NCBI GenBank assembly: GCA_022059125.1
Contig: JAEUWY010000004.1
Location: forward strand, 2,666,001 to 2,730,000
Length of the DNA: 64,000 bases
Origin: Corynespora cassiicola
Lineage: Eukaryota > Ascomycota > Dothideomycetes > Pleosporales > Corynesporascaceae
Reading direction: 5' to 3'
Shown: positions 42,918 through 54,222 of the stretch, in pieces
Layout of the letters: every line of letters begins with the position of its first letter
Position numbering within the stretch: position 1 is the first letter of the stretch
Notes under the pieces: generated by a model
Told to the model about the DNA's origin: nothing
Databases searched by the model: none
Seen by the model: the letters and a program-made list of their open reading frames with translations, nothing else
Position numbers and translations under genes: made by a program

Positions 42918-43626
42918 GACTGAGGCACGATTAAAGGAGTTTCGGGAGAATGCATATCGATAAGCTGGGGAGCGAGTTGCCTAGAATTACCAGATGGCTT
43001 TTTAATGCAAAGTATGACTTGAAGATATCTCTCGGCTTTCCTTTCCCCTTTTTTTTTATAGCTTTTCGGCACCCTCCGAGAGTGTGCAATCATTGGGTTG
43101 AGATATGTATTCCTAGTAATATAGGTACCATTAATACTTCACAGCTTCTATTCACCTGTCCATCTTTCAATCACTGTGGTGTTGACTAGAGTTTTGGCGC
43201 CGTGCTTAAGGCTAAAAAAAACCCTCTGCCCAACTTTTACTCCATGGCATGCCATACTTGACGAAAGAGACCTCCTGTGGCCAACGTAGCTCCAGAAACC
43301 ATAGGACTTACCCCCAGAGTCAGGTACTTGTCACATACATAATGTTCTATGAGCCAATCATTATGGGGATGCTCTTTAAATAGTCCATAGACATGTTCTT
43401 GTATTGTTTGAACCGAGGGTATCCGTTTGATTCGATATCGTGGCTACGTAGGCTACCGAGGTGCAAAGCAAAGAGATTGAAACCTGGGGCTATCGTCCAC
43501 CCATCCTGAGCGCCAAACCTATGCAACCGAACCGTCACTGCATATTGCTCCATCCATGTGGTACGCCGCCTAACTCCATTCACGCCAAGTCGTCCGTAAA
43601 CTTTTATTCAGGTCGTCGGGCTAATT
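42918..43626. other. Intergenic between convergent genes
   Basis: About 700 bp between the kinase stop and the RSE1 stop. AT-rich, with a T-run near 43051. No supported feature. Confidence 0.5.
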
Positions 43627-46600
43627 TTAGAAAGCGTAGAGCGCCCTCATATTCCAAATGGCTTCATCGACGCTGTCCGAGGACCATCCACCCGTCAAGG
43701 TTGCAGCGAGGCTCTGCCTCTGATCTGCACCCAGAACAAGGTAGCGCTCGATCAGATCCCCGTCTATGACACCCTTAACTGGCGAATAGTAGCTGCGGAA
43801 CGCGAGATGATCCCTGCCGGAAACGGGCTTGTCGTGACTGCGGAGCAAGAGTTCGAGCTGTTGGAACATCTTGTGTTGACGTCGAGACGTGAACGGAATC
43901 ATGGCTCCGAGCGTGCCCTGGAGACCAGCCCAGAAGATGACACTGTCACTACCAGACAAGAGCTGCGTCTTCTGGACACAGATAGGAATGTCATTTGTGA
44001 AGAAATGACAGACCAACTCTAGACGATTGGGCGTGCCGCCGAGATATTCTTTGTCTTTGGTCATGTGAATGCCATCTCCAGGCTCGTCCGAGGCCTCGGA
44101 AACCTTTTGAGGGCACCGAACAACCCACATATTGCCGAACTTGTCTCCCCCGACTACGGTGTCATAATCCAACATGTCCGTGCACGTCGTATAACGTGGA
44201 ACCATGTCATCAATAAATGGTATGAGTCGGTTCGGATGGACTTGGTCCTTGTGAACAACATAGGTGACTGACTGGGACTGGTCCGAGACAATGAGCCGAC
44301 TTCCTTGGGTCTTGAGCCCTGTGATTCGATTCTGGACACATCCAGGCGTCATGGCCTTGCGAAGCAAGGATTTCATGCCGCAATCGTAGAGACAGAGATC
44401 CTTGCCAATGCCAACAACAAGTTTACCCTTGAAAGCAAGCATAGCCAGAGGAGGTTCTGGTACCTCTGTCTCATGAACAAACTCCAGAGAACGCCCGTTA
44501 GCACTGACTCGGTAGAGCTGGATGGCTGCTTGGGTAAACCGGAAAGGGTTGAAGCTCATGTCTTTGGCAACACCAACAGCAACATAAAACTCGCCGCGAC
44601 TTTCGAACCCAACCAAACTACCGCTTAGAGCAGTCTTGTTGTCCTGTAGTTCAATGGTCTGTATGACACCTTTCTCTTCGCCCTGGGAGTCAATGACCTG
44701 AATACAGGATGCCCATCTACCTTGAGCTTTCGGGTAACCGAATTCAGACGGCGGCAGCTCATCGGTTTCATCCTGCCCGTTCTCCTGGATGCCGTTGACT
44801 TGTCCATGTCCTCTCTTGATGAGTGCTCGTCGGTCCTCGGCGCCTAAGGTATTGTTGTCGCCCTGAACGACAAAGAAGATGCTCGTTTCGTCATAATGGA
44901 TGAGCTTGCGAGGTGTATACCTCAACGGGATTTCCTCGTGCGTCGTATTTTTGATTAGATCCTTGAATGCGAAAATTCTGGGACAATGTTAGCTCTGCGT
45001 AGGCAAGCGAAAGTGTGCATTTGATAAATGGCAGAGCTACATCAGTAGGAACAATTGGAAATAATAAAAATGCCCTCATTGTTTTCAGGCGAGTACTTGT
45101 CATCATGTAACAGAATGTACGAGAATAGATGAGCACTCACCGTAGCTCCTCACTCATGATGCAAATGATACCCTTGAAAGCCTCACCATCGAAGTTGCAG
45201 GCTGACTTGAATGGAACGTAGTCCAGTGGCGTTAGCTGGAGAACGCGAGTGGTAGGATGGGTATACGAAAGCCAGGGTCGAGATGTCATGGCCAAGACAG
45301 CGTTATCGCCAGCTGCAATAACTGTGGCGAATCTGATGGGCTCAGGACCGAGGAATCGTCTGCGAGTTTCACCAATATCGCCCGTGTTCTCGTCTAGAAC
45401 TGATCGAATATAAACTCCGCTGGTAAGACCGATATGCAGGTACTGGCTGGTGCCACGGGATGTCTGATCACCCATTTTGTTGATGGCCAAGCCAGTTGGA
45501 GGCGCAGAAAGAGCTTGGACAGATATGCTCTCGAGAAGGTTTCCTTCGATATCCGGAGATACGTTGTAGATGCGGACTGTGCTATCACTGCAACCCACAG
45601 CCATGAAATTTGCGCGCACATAGCCATCGGGGACCTCGGGTATCGCCAGGCAATTGACCTTCGTGTCAAGGTAGATGTGTTCTTCGGACATGCTAAGAGA
45701 ACCATCCTGGTCACACTCAAAGTACAATATAGAGCCATTGCTCAGAGCAATAGCTGCCTGACGGTTGTTGGAGGCGCATGTTACAATAGTGGTATGCTGA
45801 GGAGCCGACCAATCCGTAACATCATCATACTGGGCGGCTGCGCTATCCTCAGGAAACGAAATGGATCGGACATGGCGAATGCCGCGAGGATGGAACTGGA
45901 TCAAGCAATCATCTCCCCACTGCTGTACGCCAAGTGTGTTGGTATCGTTGAGTAAGCCCGTGCCGGTTGCTTCAACGACATCCTCGCCGGTCTTCAGCAC
46001 AGTGGTTGAGCTGTGCGCCCCCAAAACAATCAGTGTGTCCGAGTCATCCTCCAGCGTTAGCTTGGTAGTAAACACATCAGACGGGGTCGAGGGTAGAGGA
46101 GATTCGATAATGCTGAGCACTTCTAGGGCATTTTTTGTTATGCGGAAGCTGCTCTGCCCGCCGGCGCCGCTGGTAGTGTAGATTTGAGGCGAATCTTCCA
46201 TAGCAGGGTTGGCAACCTTCATATCCATTATAGCGTTCAGGCTAGGGATACCTTCGACGGGAACCAGGTTTTTCAAGCCTCGAGGCTTGAAAAAAGGTGG
46301 ATCGAAAGGCTCATCGGGATCTGATGGGAACTGACTGCTGACGAAGACGGGATCATCGCTATCGTCACCAAGAGACTCCAGCTCGTACAGTCTACGGTCT
46401 CCGGACTCGCTGGCGAAATAAACGAAACCAGTCCGCAAGATGCAAATGCTCCTGGCTACAGGAACGGTATCGAAGTATTTGATCTTCAAGCCGGTAACAA
46501 CTCCGTCGACAGTTGCATCAACAGTTAGCTTAAAGAGGTCGCCATCTTCAGTTTGTAGCAAATAGAAGAAGTCACCCCCTTTGAGCGCGTAGAGAGTACC

Positions 46601-47657
46601 AGCTACGATGGAGCGTTTTCGGTTGGGATCTTCGGTGGCACCCTCGCGGCGAGGGATGGCCAGTCTGCACACGTCCGATGCGCTATTGTGTATATTACGG
46701 TAGCTTATGTTGTCTTCTCCACAGCAGAGAACTCCACTTGGGAAGACAGCGGGGGGTTGGTTGCCGGTCGCAACCTTTGGTCCTCCTGGTACGCGGAAAA
46801 GAATGTGCGCAGTTCGGTCGACTGGCTCGGCCCATTTACGAACAATATGGTTGAGGCCTAGGTCCAGCTCGTAATACACCAACTCCTTCCTCACACTGTG
46901 CTTAGCCTCCCCAGACGGGTCAGTCTCACAGCTGGAGTAATCCAGTTCTAGTGCGGCAAAAAGAGGGTTGTCGTATCCTACATCCAGGCCGATGAGATTA
47001 TAGACCAGAGTTTGGGGCTTGTGAGCCTCTAATGGCGAGGATATTGCGACGTCCGTTTCTCCGCTCCGGGTGAGGATGTAGACAAGCTTGTTCTTCTCGG
47101 TAGAAGCAACCATGATGGCACGCCCCTTGGGATCAACTGCGAGATATTCACCGGGCACAACACGGCGGATGCCTGATTTGCCATAGGTCTCGTAGTGAAT
47201 CGTCTTCAACTCCTTGCGGTCGGACATATATTCGTATGTGACCATTCGGCCAGAGTCGGTGGATATGGCGATCATATCTGTGGAAGTTTAGCCAGATGTT
47301 CAAGACAAGGAGGCGTCCGGTCCCGAGAACAGCGGGATCGCGCCTCGCTCGAGCGCGTCGTTGGACCTTGGATAATCACTAAACGGGCTTTTGCGACATA
47401 GGGGACGACGCACCTTTCGTGCCACCGGCGAGGCGAAACTTGGCAATTCGCCGGATGATACCAAAGACGTCTTGGGAAAAGATCTCGCTGCAAGTTTTCG
47501 AGGCGCGCGAGACCTCGATTATAGAGAGGCGCGAGCCGTTGGCGGTCAGGATTTGCTGTTTGCCAGAGCCCAGGAAGTCACCCGCGATGGCATCCTGTGT
47601 CGCTGATGGTGGCTTCACCGTCAGCGAATACAATGAGGTCCTCGAGAAGGTAGTCAT
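43627..47657 (-). CDS. RSE1: Pre-mRNA-splicing factor Rse1 (SF3b subunit 3, DDB1/CPSF-A family)
   Basis: Three exons (47657-47414, 47277-45141, 44977-43627) sum to 3732 nt, giving 1243 aa, close to Rse1 elsewhere. It starts MTTFSRTSLYSLTVKPPSAT and has the Rse1 phrases FLGSGKQQILTANGSRLSI, SDSGRMVTYEYMSDRKELK and the C-terminal CPSF-A domain with GDKFGNMWVVRCPQKVSE and FTSRRQHKMFQQLELLLRSH, ending GWSSDSVDEAIWNMRALYAF. It is a triple beta-propeller scaffold of SF3b in U2 snRNP, acting in branch-site recognition in the nucleus. The second intron is 163 nt. It is divergent from SDA1 with 410 bp between the ATGs. Confidence 0.97.
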
Positions 47658-48067
47658 TGTGGGCGGCGGAGGGGGCGCTGGCCCGGGCGGCTGAGCTGCG
47701 CGTGCGCGGGAGTGAAGGTGGAAGCAGCGGCCGTTACAGAGGCGGAGGGCGAGGCTACGGGAGTGAGAAGGCCCGAGCGAGTAAGAGCCAACTCGAGCGC
47801 AGCGCGAAGATGCAGGTGGGGGCGCACTGGCGGCAGAGGGCGAGGAAGTGAGGGGTGGAGCGGCCAGAGCAGCAGACGGAGTTGCTGGACGAAAGTTTTG
47901 GCGGACGGGGGAGCTTGGGCCCCCGGCCGGATCAACATAGCGCCGCTCAGAGCTCCCTTGCCGCCAATCATGTCCCGCCGCCACAGGCCCCGCTGAAATT
48001 TTTGGATGCAGTGCTTCTTGCGCGCATCCACTGCCGGCACGACTGCTTCCATTCTGCCACAGACACA
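47658..48067. promoter_or_regulatory. Bidirectional promoter, RSE1 / SDA1
   Basis: The 410 bp between the two divergent ATGs is GC-rich next to RSE1. It shows no TATA box, as is usual for housekeeping genes. The long ORFs crossing it (for example 47379-48218 and 47654-48337, minus strand) are compositional shadows. Confidence 0.6.
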
Positions 48068-50357
48068 ATGGGGAAACGCAAGGTCGGTGCCCTCGAGAAG
48101 GTCGAGGCGGACCTCGCCAACCTCCGCTACAAGGCGAAGCGCGACCCTGCCTCGTACCGCGACGACTTTCTGAATCAGTACAACCAGTATGAGACGCTGC
48201 GCGACCTCTTCGTCGCAAACCCCACCACGTCTGGTGATAGTGGCATTGTGTCGCTCAGAGATTCGATTGAATTCACAGCTCATCTTGCCGACTCGTACCC
48301 TCAGGAGACGGCCAGCTTTCCCGACGATTTGATCCACCTGTTAGGCTTGCATGAGCACCTAGAGATGGAGCTGAGAGACAAGATAGTTGGCGCCCTGGTG
48401 CTGCTGCGGAATAAGGAGGTCATTGATTCAACCAAGTTTGTACGCCGTTAATCTTTCTCTTATACATTCTAATCCATGCAGGCTCTTGAACTGCTTCTTC
48501 CCCATCCTGGTATCGACTCCAAGCAAGTCCCTACGCGCCCTCCTCTTTACCAAGATCCTCTCCGATCTCCGCTCCTCGAACGCCAAAACCATTAATCATA
48601 AGCTCAACGGCACCATCCAAACTGTCCTATACAACCTGCTCACCTCGGACCGCGCATCTCCCAAGGGACTGTGGGCGGTGAAGATTACCCGTGAAATGTG
48701 GAAGAGGCAGATATGGACCGACGCCAAGGCGGTGCAGATCATGAAGGAGGCCAGTTTATCCGACAATGAGAAGGTCATTGCCAGCGGTGTTCGTTTTTTT
48801 CTGGGCGGAGATAAGGAGAGAGAAGACGCTGCAGAGGAGAGCAGTGACGAGGACGAAATTGACATTGCAAAGCTCAAGCACCAAGCTGGAATCAACAAGA
48901 AGACGAAGAAGAAGGCAAAAGATCTCAAAAAGGCCGCAGCAACCGTCAAGCGGAAGGAAAGGAAGAAGAACGCGCCACATCCCTTGAACTTCTCCGCGTT
49001 CCACCTCCTACATGATCCCCAGGGCTTTGCTGAGACGCTGTTCTCAAAACATGTCCAGAATCCCAAATCAAAGCTCACCTTGGAGACCAAACTACTTGTC
49101 CTTTCTTTGGTGACCCGGCTCATTGGTCTCCACAAGCTCACAGTTATCGCTCTTTACAGTTGGCTACTGAAATACCTCACGCCACGCCAAGCGTCCGTCA
49201 CCTCTTTTCTCGCCTGCTTGGCCCAGGCCACCCACGACCTAGTTCCTCCCGATGTGCTTGAGCCGTTGGTGCAAAAAATCGCCAACGAGTTCGTGTCAGA
49301 GGCGTCAGCCAGCGAGGTTGCGTCAGCTGGACTGAATGCTATCCGTGAGATCTGCGCTCGGCAGCCCCTAGCAATGAACGATACGTTATTGCAAGATCTG
49401 GTCATGTATCGCAAATCAAAGGACAAGGGAGTGATGATGGCCGCTAAAGGCCTTCTTTCTCTCTACCGTGAAGTTGGTGCAGAGCTTCTAAAGAAGCGAG
49501 ACCGGGGCAAGGATGCCACAATCGGTCTCCGTTCTGGTGATATCAAAGAGCGACGTTTTGGCGAGGCATCAGTTGGAGAAATTGAAGGTATCGAACTTCT
49601 TGAAAAGTGGAAGGAAGAGCAGCGGCAAAAGAAGCGTGAAGAGCTCGGCCTACCGCCGGATGCGCCCTTGGACGAAGAGATGGAAGACGAAGCCGAGGAC
49701 TGGAAAAACTGGGATGTAGAATCTGATTCTGATAGTGACTCTGAGGGTGGGTGGATCAATGTCGAATCCGACGGTGAAGACATCCACATAAGCGACAGCG
49801 AAGATGAAAAGGAGCGTCCGTCCAAGAAGGCTAAATTGGGAAGTGAGGCTCCTACAGGGGATGCAGGAAAAGAAAACAAGGCAACGAGCGAGGAGCCACA
49901 GGCGAAACAGATCTCCAGGCTGCTGACTTCAACCATCCTTACGCCAGCAGACCTGAAACAACTGAAGGCTCTCCAGGATGAAAATGCAGTGAAGTCTCTC
50001 ATGCCAGGTTCCAAGCGGGCACAGCTTCTCGCTGCACGCCACGCCGACGATGCCATTACTGCAGAGACCATTGCTGCTCCCGCGAAACTCAGCCATAAAG
50101 CTACCAAGGAGGAAAAGATAGCCATGGCTAAAGCTGACCGCGAGACCAACCATCAGAGCACGACAGCGAAACGCAAGGAAAAGAAGGAGGCGGAGGGCAA
50201 GAGTACTACAAACAAGGAAAAGGCCAGGAAGAAGAATTTCTTGATGACATTAGGCAAGGCCAAGAGCAAGAACAAACGCAGTCTTGTAGATGTGAAGAAG
50301 ACTCTCAGGGGCCATATTGAGCGGGGCAAGAGGGGTGGCAAAAGAGGAAACAGATGA
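48068..50357 (+). CDS. SDA1: SDA1 homologue, 60S ribosome biogenesis factor
   Basis: Two exons (48068-48435, 48482-50357; 46-nt intron) give 747 aa, near yeast Sda1 (767). The start MGKRKVGALEKVEADLANLR and the junction STKLLNCFFPILVSTPSKSL match the family's N-terminal HEAT-like domain. The signature PHPLNFSAFHLLHDPQGFAE is in the middle. Two acidic blocks (about residues 250-265 and 540-600) and a very basic C-terminus (KKTLRGHIERGKRGGKRGNR) follow. Sda1 is nuclear, associates with pre-60S particles and is needed for their export and for the G1 transition. A downstream ATG-led ORF in another frame upstream of exon 2 is intron read-through. Confidence 0.97.
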
Positions 50358-51530
50358 GGTGGTTGAATGGTTAGCAAGCTTAGTGTATGATGGCAACGAT
50401 ACCCAGCTTCGATCTGTTGACTTGACCACGTCGTGTCCAAGGTGCTGAACATCACAACAATTCACATTGCTCGTCATTGAATGCAACTTTTCCGACTATC
50501 ACCTGCTTGGGTACTCGGTTTTGATTGGCAATGCCGAAGAAAAGCACTGCTGCTATCTCCCGTCACACGGTGACTCACAATTGATGAGTGGCAAGCAAAC
50601 GCCAGGGAAAAAAAAGGGAGTCGCTGCTTGCGACTGCTATTCGACGAACCCGAGGCAATCAGAGAGGCAAGGACGGCCGACGCAACATGAGTTGGCACCA
50701 ATCGTCCAAGAAGCGCACGGCTCGGGTTGCGGTGTACGAAAACTGTTGGTACTAGCGCATAGCTAGATAAAAGAAAGCTTTGATCCCGTCCACTGCTCGT
50801 CTCTTAGACTTCCGAGACAGGCGAATCTCATATTTCACCATAGCATGCGTTTGGCTGAGTGGTCACACCTCCAGTACCATCCCGCTAGACCGCCCCAGAA
50901 AATGTTAGCGTGCTGAGTATACTGGCCAAGGGGATGGTGTGAGGCTGGTGCTCTGCCGTCGCCTCCGCGAAAATTATATCTGAGAGCACCTAGATGCGGG
51001 GCAACTTGGTTATCATCATCGGAATCGGTATTAAATTGGCTTCCAGGAGTCGTTGTGGGTGTAGATGTCTCGACCTGGCCTGTTAATCCACACATCCAGC
51101 CACCTCCCAGCCCCCATCGCACCTCAACTCCAACGGCCCCGCGGCACGATACACGTGTAGTCCATTGAGGTTCTGCGCAAGGTCGAGGCAGAGCCGCGCG
51201 CAACGAACCAATTGTGGTAAGGACTGCCGATAGGAGCGGTGTCGGTGGCTGGTCGTTAGCTGCACGATGTGTTGTAAGTGGAGTAGGTATTCCATTATCG
51301 GTTACCCCACGCAACACTGGGTTAGCGCCCCCGAGCGATAAACATCAACACACCGCCATCTACTCGCCAGAACCACACCACTGCATTAGATCCCATCGCT
51401 ACCTTCCAGGGATCGGTTGCAGCTATCGCAGGTCCGATCCGAGCATTAACTAGTTACTTTTCCCCCGCTCGCTCAACAGGAACAACCCTGAGTTACACCA
51501 CCCAACGTTGCACATGCAACCCTCACTCAA
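50358..51530. other. Intergenic, same-strand genes
   Basis: About 1.17 kb containing the SDA1 3' region and the promoter of the coiled-coil gene. A short GTTTGGCTGAGTGGT near 50850 recalls a tRNA D-arm, but no acceptor, anticodon or T arms fit around it. Other ORFs are unsupported. Confidence 0.5.
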
Positions 51531-54017
51531 ATGACCACGATTCATCATTCGCCACCGCCGGGTACGACTCCCTTCCCAAATTACGAGGATAGAGACGACC
51601 AGGAATTGGCATCTCCATCAGAAGTCTTCGAGGGCGACGCATCCTTCAATTCCGACATCTCCCTTCCCGGAGCGGACGAAGCAATCCCCAGTATTGAGCA
51701 AGAGTCCGACCTGTCGGAGCCGGAGCCATATAGCAGCTCCTATACATCGAGACCTCGAGACTCTCCCCAGTACCATCGTCGCATGTCGAGTGCAACGAAT
51801 AACAGTTATGTCTCGACGCTTCCGTCTGAGATCTCCGTGTTGTCAAAGCCCAATCCGATAGTCAATGGCGTCGAATCTACTTTTTCTCCGCGTAGATCCC
51901 GGCCATCATTTCGCAACCCCGCTTCCATCAGAGCAATGCAAATGTCCTCACCCCCTCCGTTCGAGAGCCCGCAGGAGCGAAGGAAAGGCCAATACAAAAT
52001 GACGACCCCTAGTAGGACCGGCCGCTCTGATACGCCTATGTCAGAGTCAAGACAGTCACTACCACACCGGACGAGCGTCCAAAGGGAGGTGCAGAGCCCA
52101 AGGCCTGCTCCGACACCAGCACAGCACCTTCCGCTCGTGCTGTTGCATGTCACCATCCTTCCGTTTCAAATCCCGTATTCGCACGAAATGATGGCAAAGC
52201 TCATGCCACCGTGGCTGATAGAAAACTACAAGCTGCTGGAGGAGAAGCTCCAAGACATCGTTCTGATGCGAAGAGGCCTGCTCATCCCTCACCCGCGCGA
52301 CGAGTACGATCTGCTAGAAGAGCGTATCTTAGAAAGTCTGGAGCTGAAAATGCCCCGGCTTCTCAAGTGCGGACATTTCGTCGGGCCAAATGGAGACGCA
52401 TACGACTACAGTGACGATGAGGAAGAAGGAGAGGCGGATGTGGATAGCGAAGCCACTGGGAGAGGCAGCCGCATGAGCGGAGGCACGCTCACCGTTGAAG
52501 AGGAGAGCGATTGGGGATATCCCACTGCCGGGGCTGACGATCATGGCGTGTGCACCGACTGCCACCGACAAGTCAAGAAGCCCGGAAAGGGCATTGGTTT
52601 TGGTAAAAAGCGGTGGGATATCAAAATATATGCTGCAAATGGCCTGATGCGCGCCGGAGCGTGGTCAGCGGCATGGAGCGAAATGGAGCGATGCGATGTC
52701 GAGATCTCTCCATGGATCCCCGAAGACGTGAGGAAAACCTTGGAGAAGCGGCTACATGAGGAAGAGGAGACGAGGAAACGCAAGGAACTATACGCCAAAG
52801 AGGTTCAGCGCCGGGTGGATGAGGACGCAGCCAAGATGAAGAAGCTCGAAGCTGAGGCGAAGGAGCGCATAAAGAGAGAGGAGGCTGAACGGCAGAACAA
52901 GTTTGCAGAAGAAGCCGCTGCTCTCCGAAAGCAGTTGGAAGAGGAAGCGGCCCAGAAGAAGAGATACGAAGACACCTTGAACGAAAAGATCGAGGAGGCA
53001 AAGGAGGCTATGCGTATGGAATTCGAGTCCCAGTCTCTTGTAGAGTCTAGCTCGGTTGCTGAGCGATTCCGAGCGATGGAACTGGCTCTGAAGAAAGAAC
53101 AAGAGAAAGCGGCTGCTGCTACTGCTGCTGTAGAGCGCCTTGAAGTTCCTGAGCCACCTCCTCAATACCAGCCTCGCAACCAGTCTCGCGGCCTATCTCG
53201 AGGAAGGTCTCGTTCTGCTTCTCGCCATCCGCCCCTGTCCATGGACGAGATACCGCTGGGTACCCTTTTGAGGAACTACATTGTAGTCGTCATATTGGAT
53301 AAGCGGAATTTCTTCATAATTGTCCTCAGCGCTCTGGTAGTATTCCTATCTATGCATACAGATCCTAGCTGGACAGTAAAGCTCAAGTATCCGACCTTCC
53401 CGGCGTCCCTTAACGACATTGCCAACTTGGGCGCCCCTGCAGTTGTAACCACGACCGCCACGACTACAGCCACGGCCATTTCGACCACCACAATTACTCA
53501 GATCCAACTTCCGGAGGCCCAGGAGACGGCCGTCCCTATGTCGGCGACCCTGGTTGAGAGCTCGAGCATCTCTGACGCTAAGGAGGCGGAATCTCCCTTC
53601 TTCACCGCCCCGGATGCTTCCCCAGAGGACGTGCTCATTGTCTCAGACGCTGCGGAAATTAAAGCCGAGCCCGAGGACGAGTCAGTTCCCTGGGAATCAT
53701 CGCCCCCATCTTCATCCGCCGCCTCATCGGGGCCTGTGGAGCCTTCGGAGCCCGCACACACATCCGCTCCAGCCGATGATTTGCAGTCAGGGGAGGAGAT
53801 CACGTCCGAATCCGTCGCAGCTGAGACTCTATTTGAACCTCAGGCCGCCCTTCCCGATACACTGACCGCCGAGTTGGAGTTGGCTGCGGCTGAGGAGGCT
53901 CAGGTGGAAGACAAACTCGACGTTGTGCACAGCCAAGTCACCGAAGCCACGACATGCCCGGTGCTGCCTGTGCAGAACGTGTTCCAGTCGCACTGTGAAG
54001 TTGGGTCCGAGCTATGA
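51531..54017 (+). CDS. Large Ser-rich, coiled-coil protein with one membrane segment
   Basis: A single exon of 828 aa. Residues 1-200 are polar and Ser/Pro-rich. A conserved-looking core follows: LPLVLLHVTILPFQIPYSHE and RRGLLIPHPRDEYDLLEERI, then LPLLKCGHF-like residues and an acidic DYSDDEEEGEADVD stretch. Residues about 400-530 are a long charged coiled coil (RKRKELYAKEVQRRVDEDAA and on). A hydrophobic span sits at about 593-609 (FFIIVLSALVVFLSMH), and the last 200 residues are Thr/Ser/Glu-rich. Similar fungal proteins are, as I recall, often labelled pathway-specific nitrogen regulator, but no DNA-binding domain is visible and that name should not be trusted. A membrane tether or organelle-shape role fits the architecture better. 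Confidence 0.85.
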   Translation: MTTIHHSPPPGTTPFPNYEDRDDQELASPSEVFEGDASFNSDISLPGADEAIPSIEQESDLSEPEPYSSSYTSRPRDSPQYHRRMSSATNNSYVSTLPSEISVLSKPNPIVNGVESTFSPRRSRPSFRNPASIRAMQMSSPPPFESPQERRKGQYKMTTPSRTGRSDTPMSESRQSLPHRTSVQREVQSPRPAPTPAQHLPLVLLHVTILPFQIPYSHEMMAKLMPPWLIENYKLLEEKLQDIVLMRRGLLIPHPRDEYDLLEERILESLELKMPRLLKCGHFVGPNGDAYDYSDDEEEGEADVDSEATGRGSRMSGGTLTVEEESDWGYPTAGADDHGVCTDCHRQVKKPGKGIGFGKKRWDIKIYAANGLMRAGAWSAAWSEMERCDVEISPWIPEDVRKTLEKRLHEEEETRKRKELYAKEVQRRVDEDAAKMKKLEAEAKERIKREEAERQNKFAEEAAALRKQLEEEAAQKKRYEDTLNEKIEEAKEAMRMEFESQSLVESSSVAERFRAMELALKKEQEKAAAATAAVERLEVPEPPPQYQPRNQSRGLSRGRSRSASRHPPLSMDEIPLGTLLRNYIVVVILDKRNFFIIVLSALVVFLSMHTDPSWTVKLKYPTFPASLNDIANLGAPAVVTTTATTTATAISTTTITQIQLPEAQETAVPMSATLVESSSISDAKEAESPFFTAPDASPEDVLIVSDAAEIKAEPEDESVPWESSPPSSSAASSGPVEPSEPAHTSAPADDLQSGEEITSESVAAETLFEPQAALPDTLTAELELAAAEEAQVEDKLDVVHSQVTEATTCPVLPVQNVFQSHCEVGSEL

Positions 54018-54137
54018 GCTTGGCAGCTGTGGATGGCAGTGGTTGGGGGTTTGGACAAAAGAGCCAGCAAGCAAGGGTCTTGGCCCCCTTCCAGCTGAAA
54101 GGTCTTACAAGCACACACACACAGAGAGAGAGAGAGA

Positions 54138-54222
<85 letters not shown>

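Noticed and set aside
47379..48337. Two long minus-strand ORFs across the RSE1/SDA1 junction
   Set aside because: They overlap exon 1 of RSE1 and the SDA1 N-terminus in wrong frames and are GC-driven.
50840..50900. tRNA-like GTTTGGCTGAGTGGT
   Set aside because: Only a D-arm resemblance; no acceptor stem, anticodon arm or T-loop could be placed around it.
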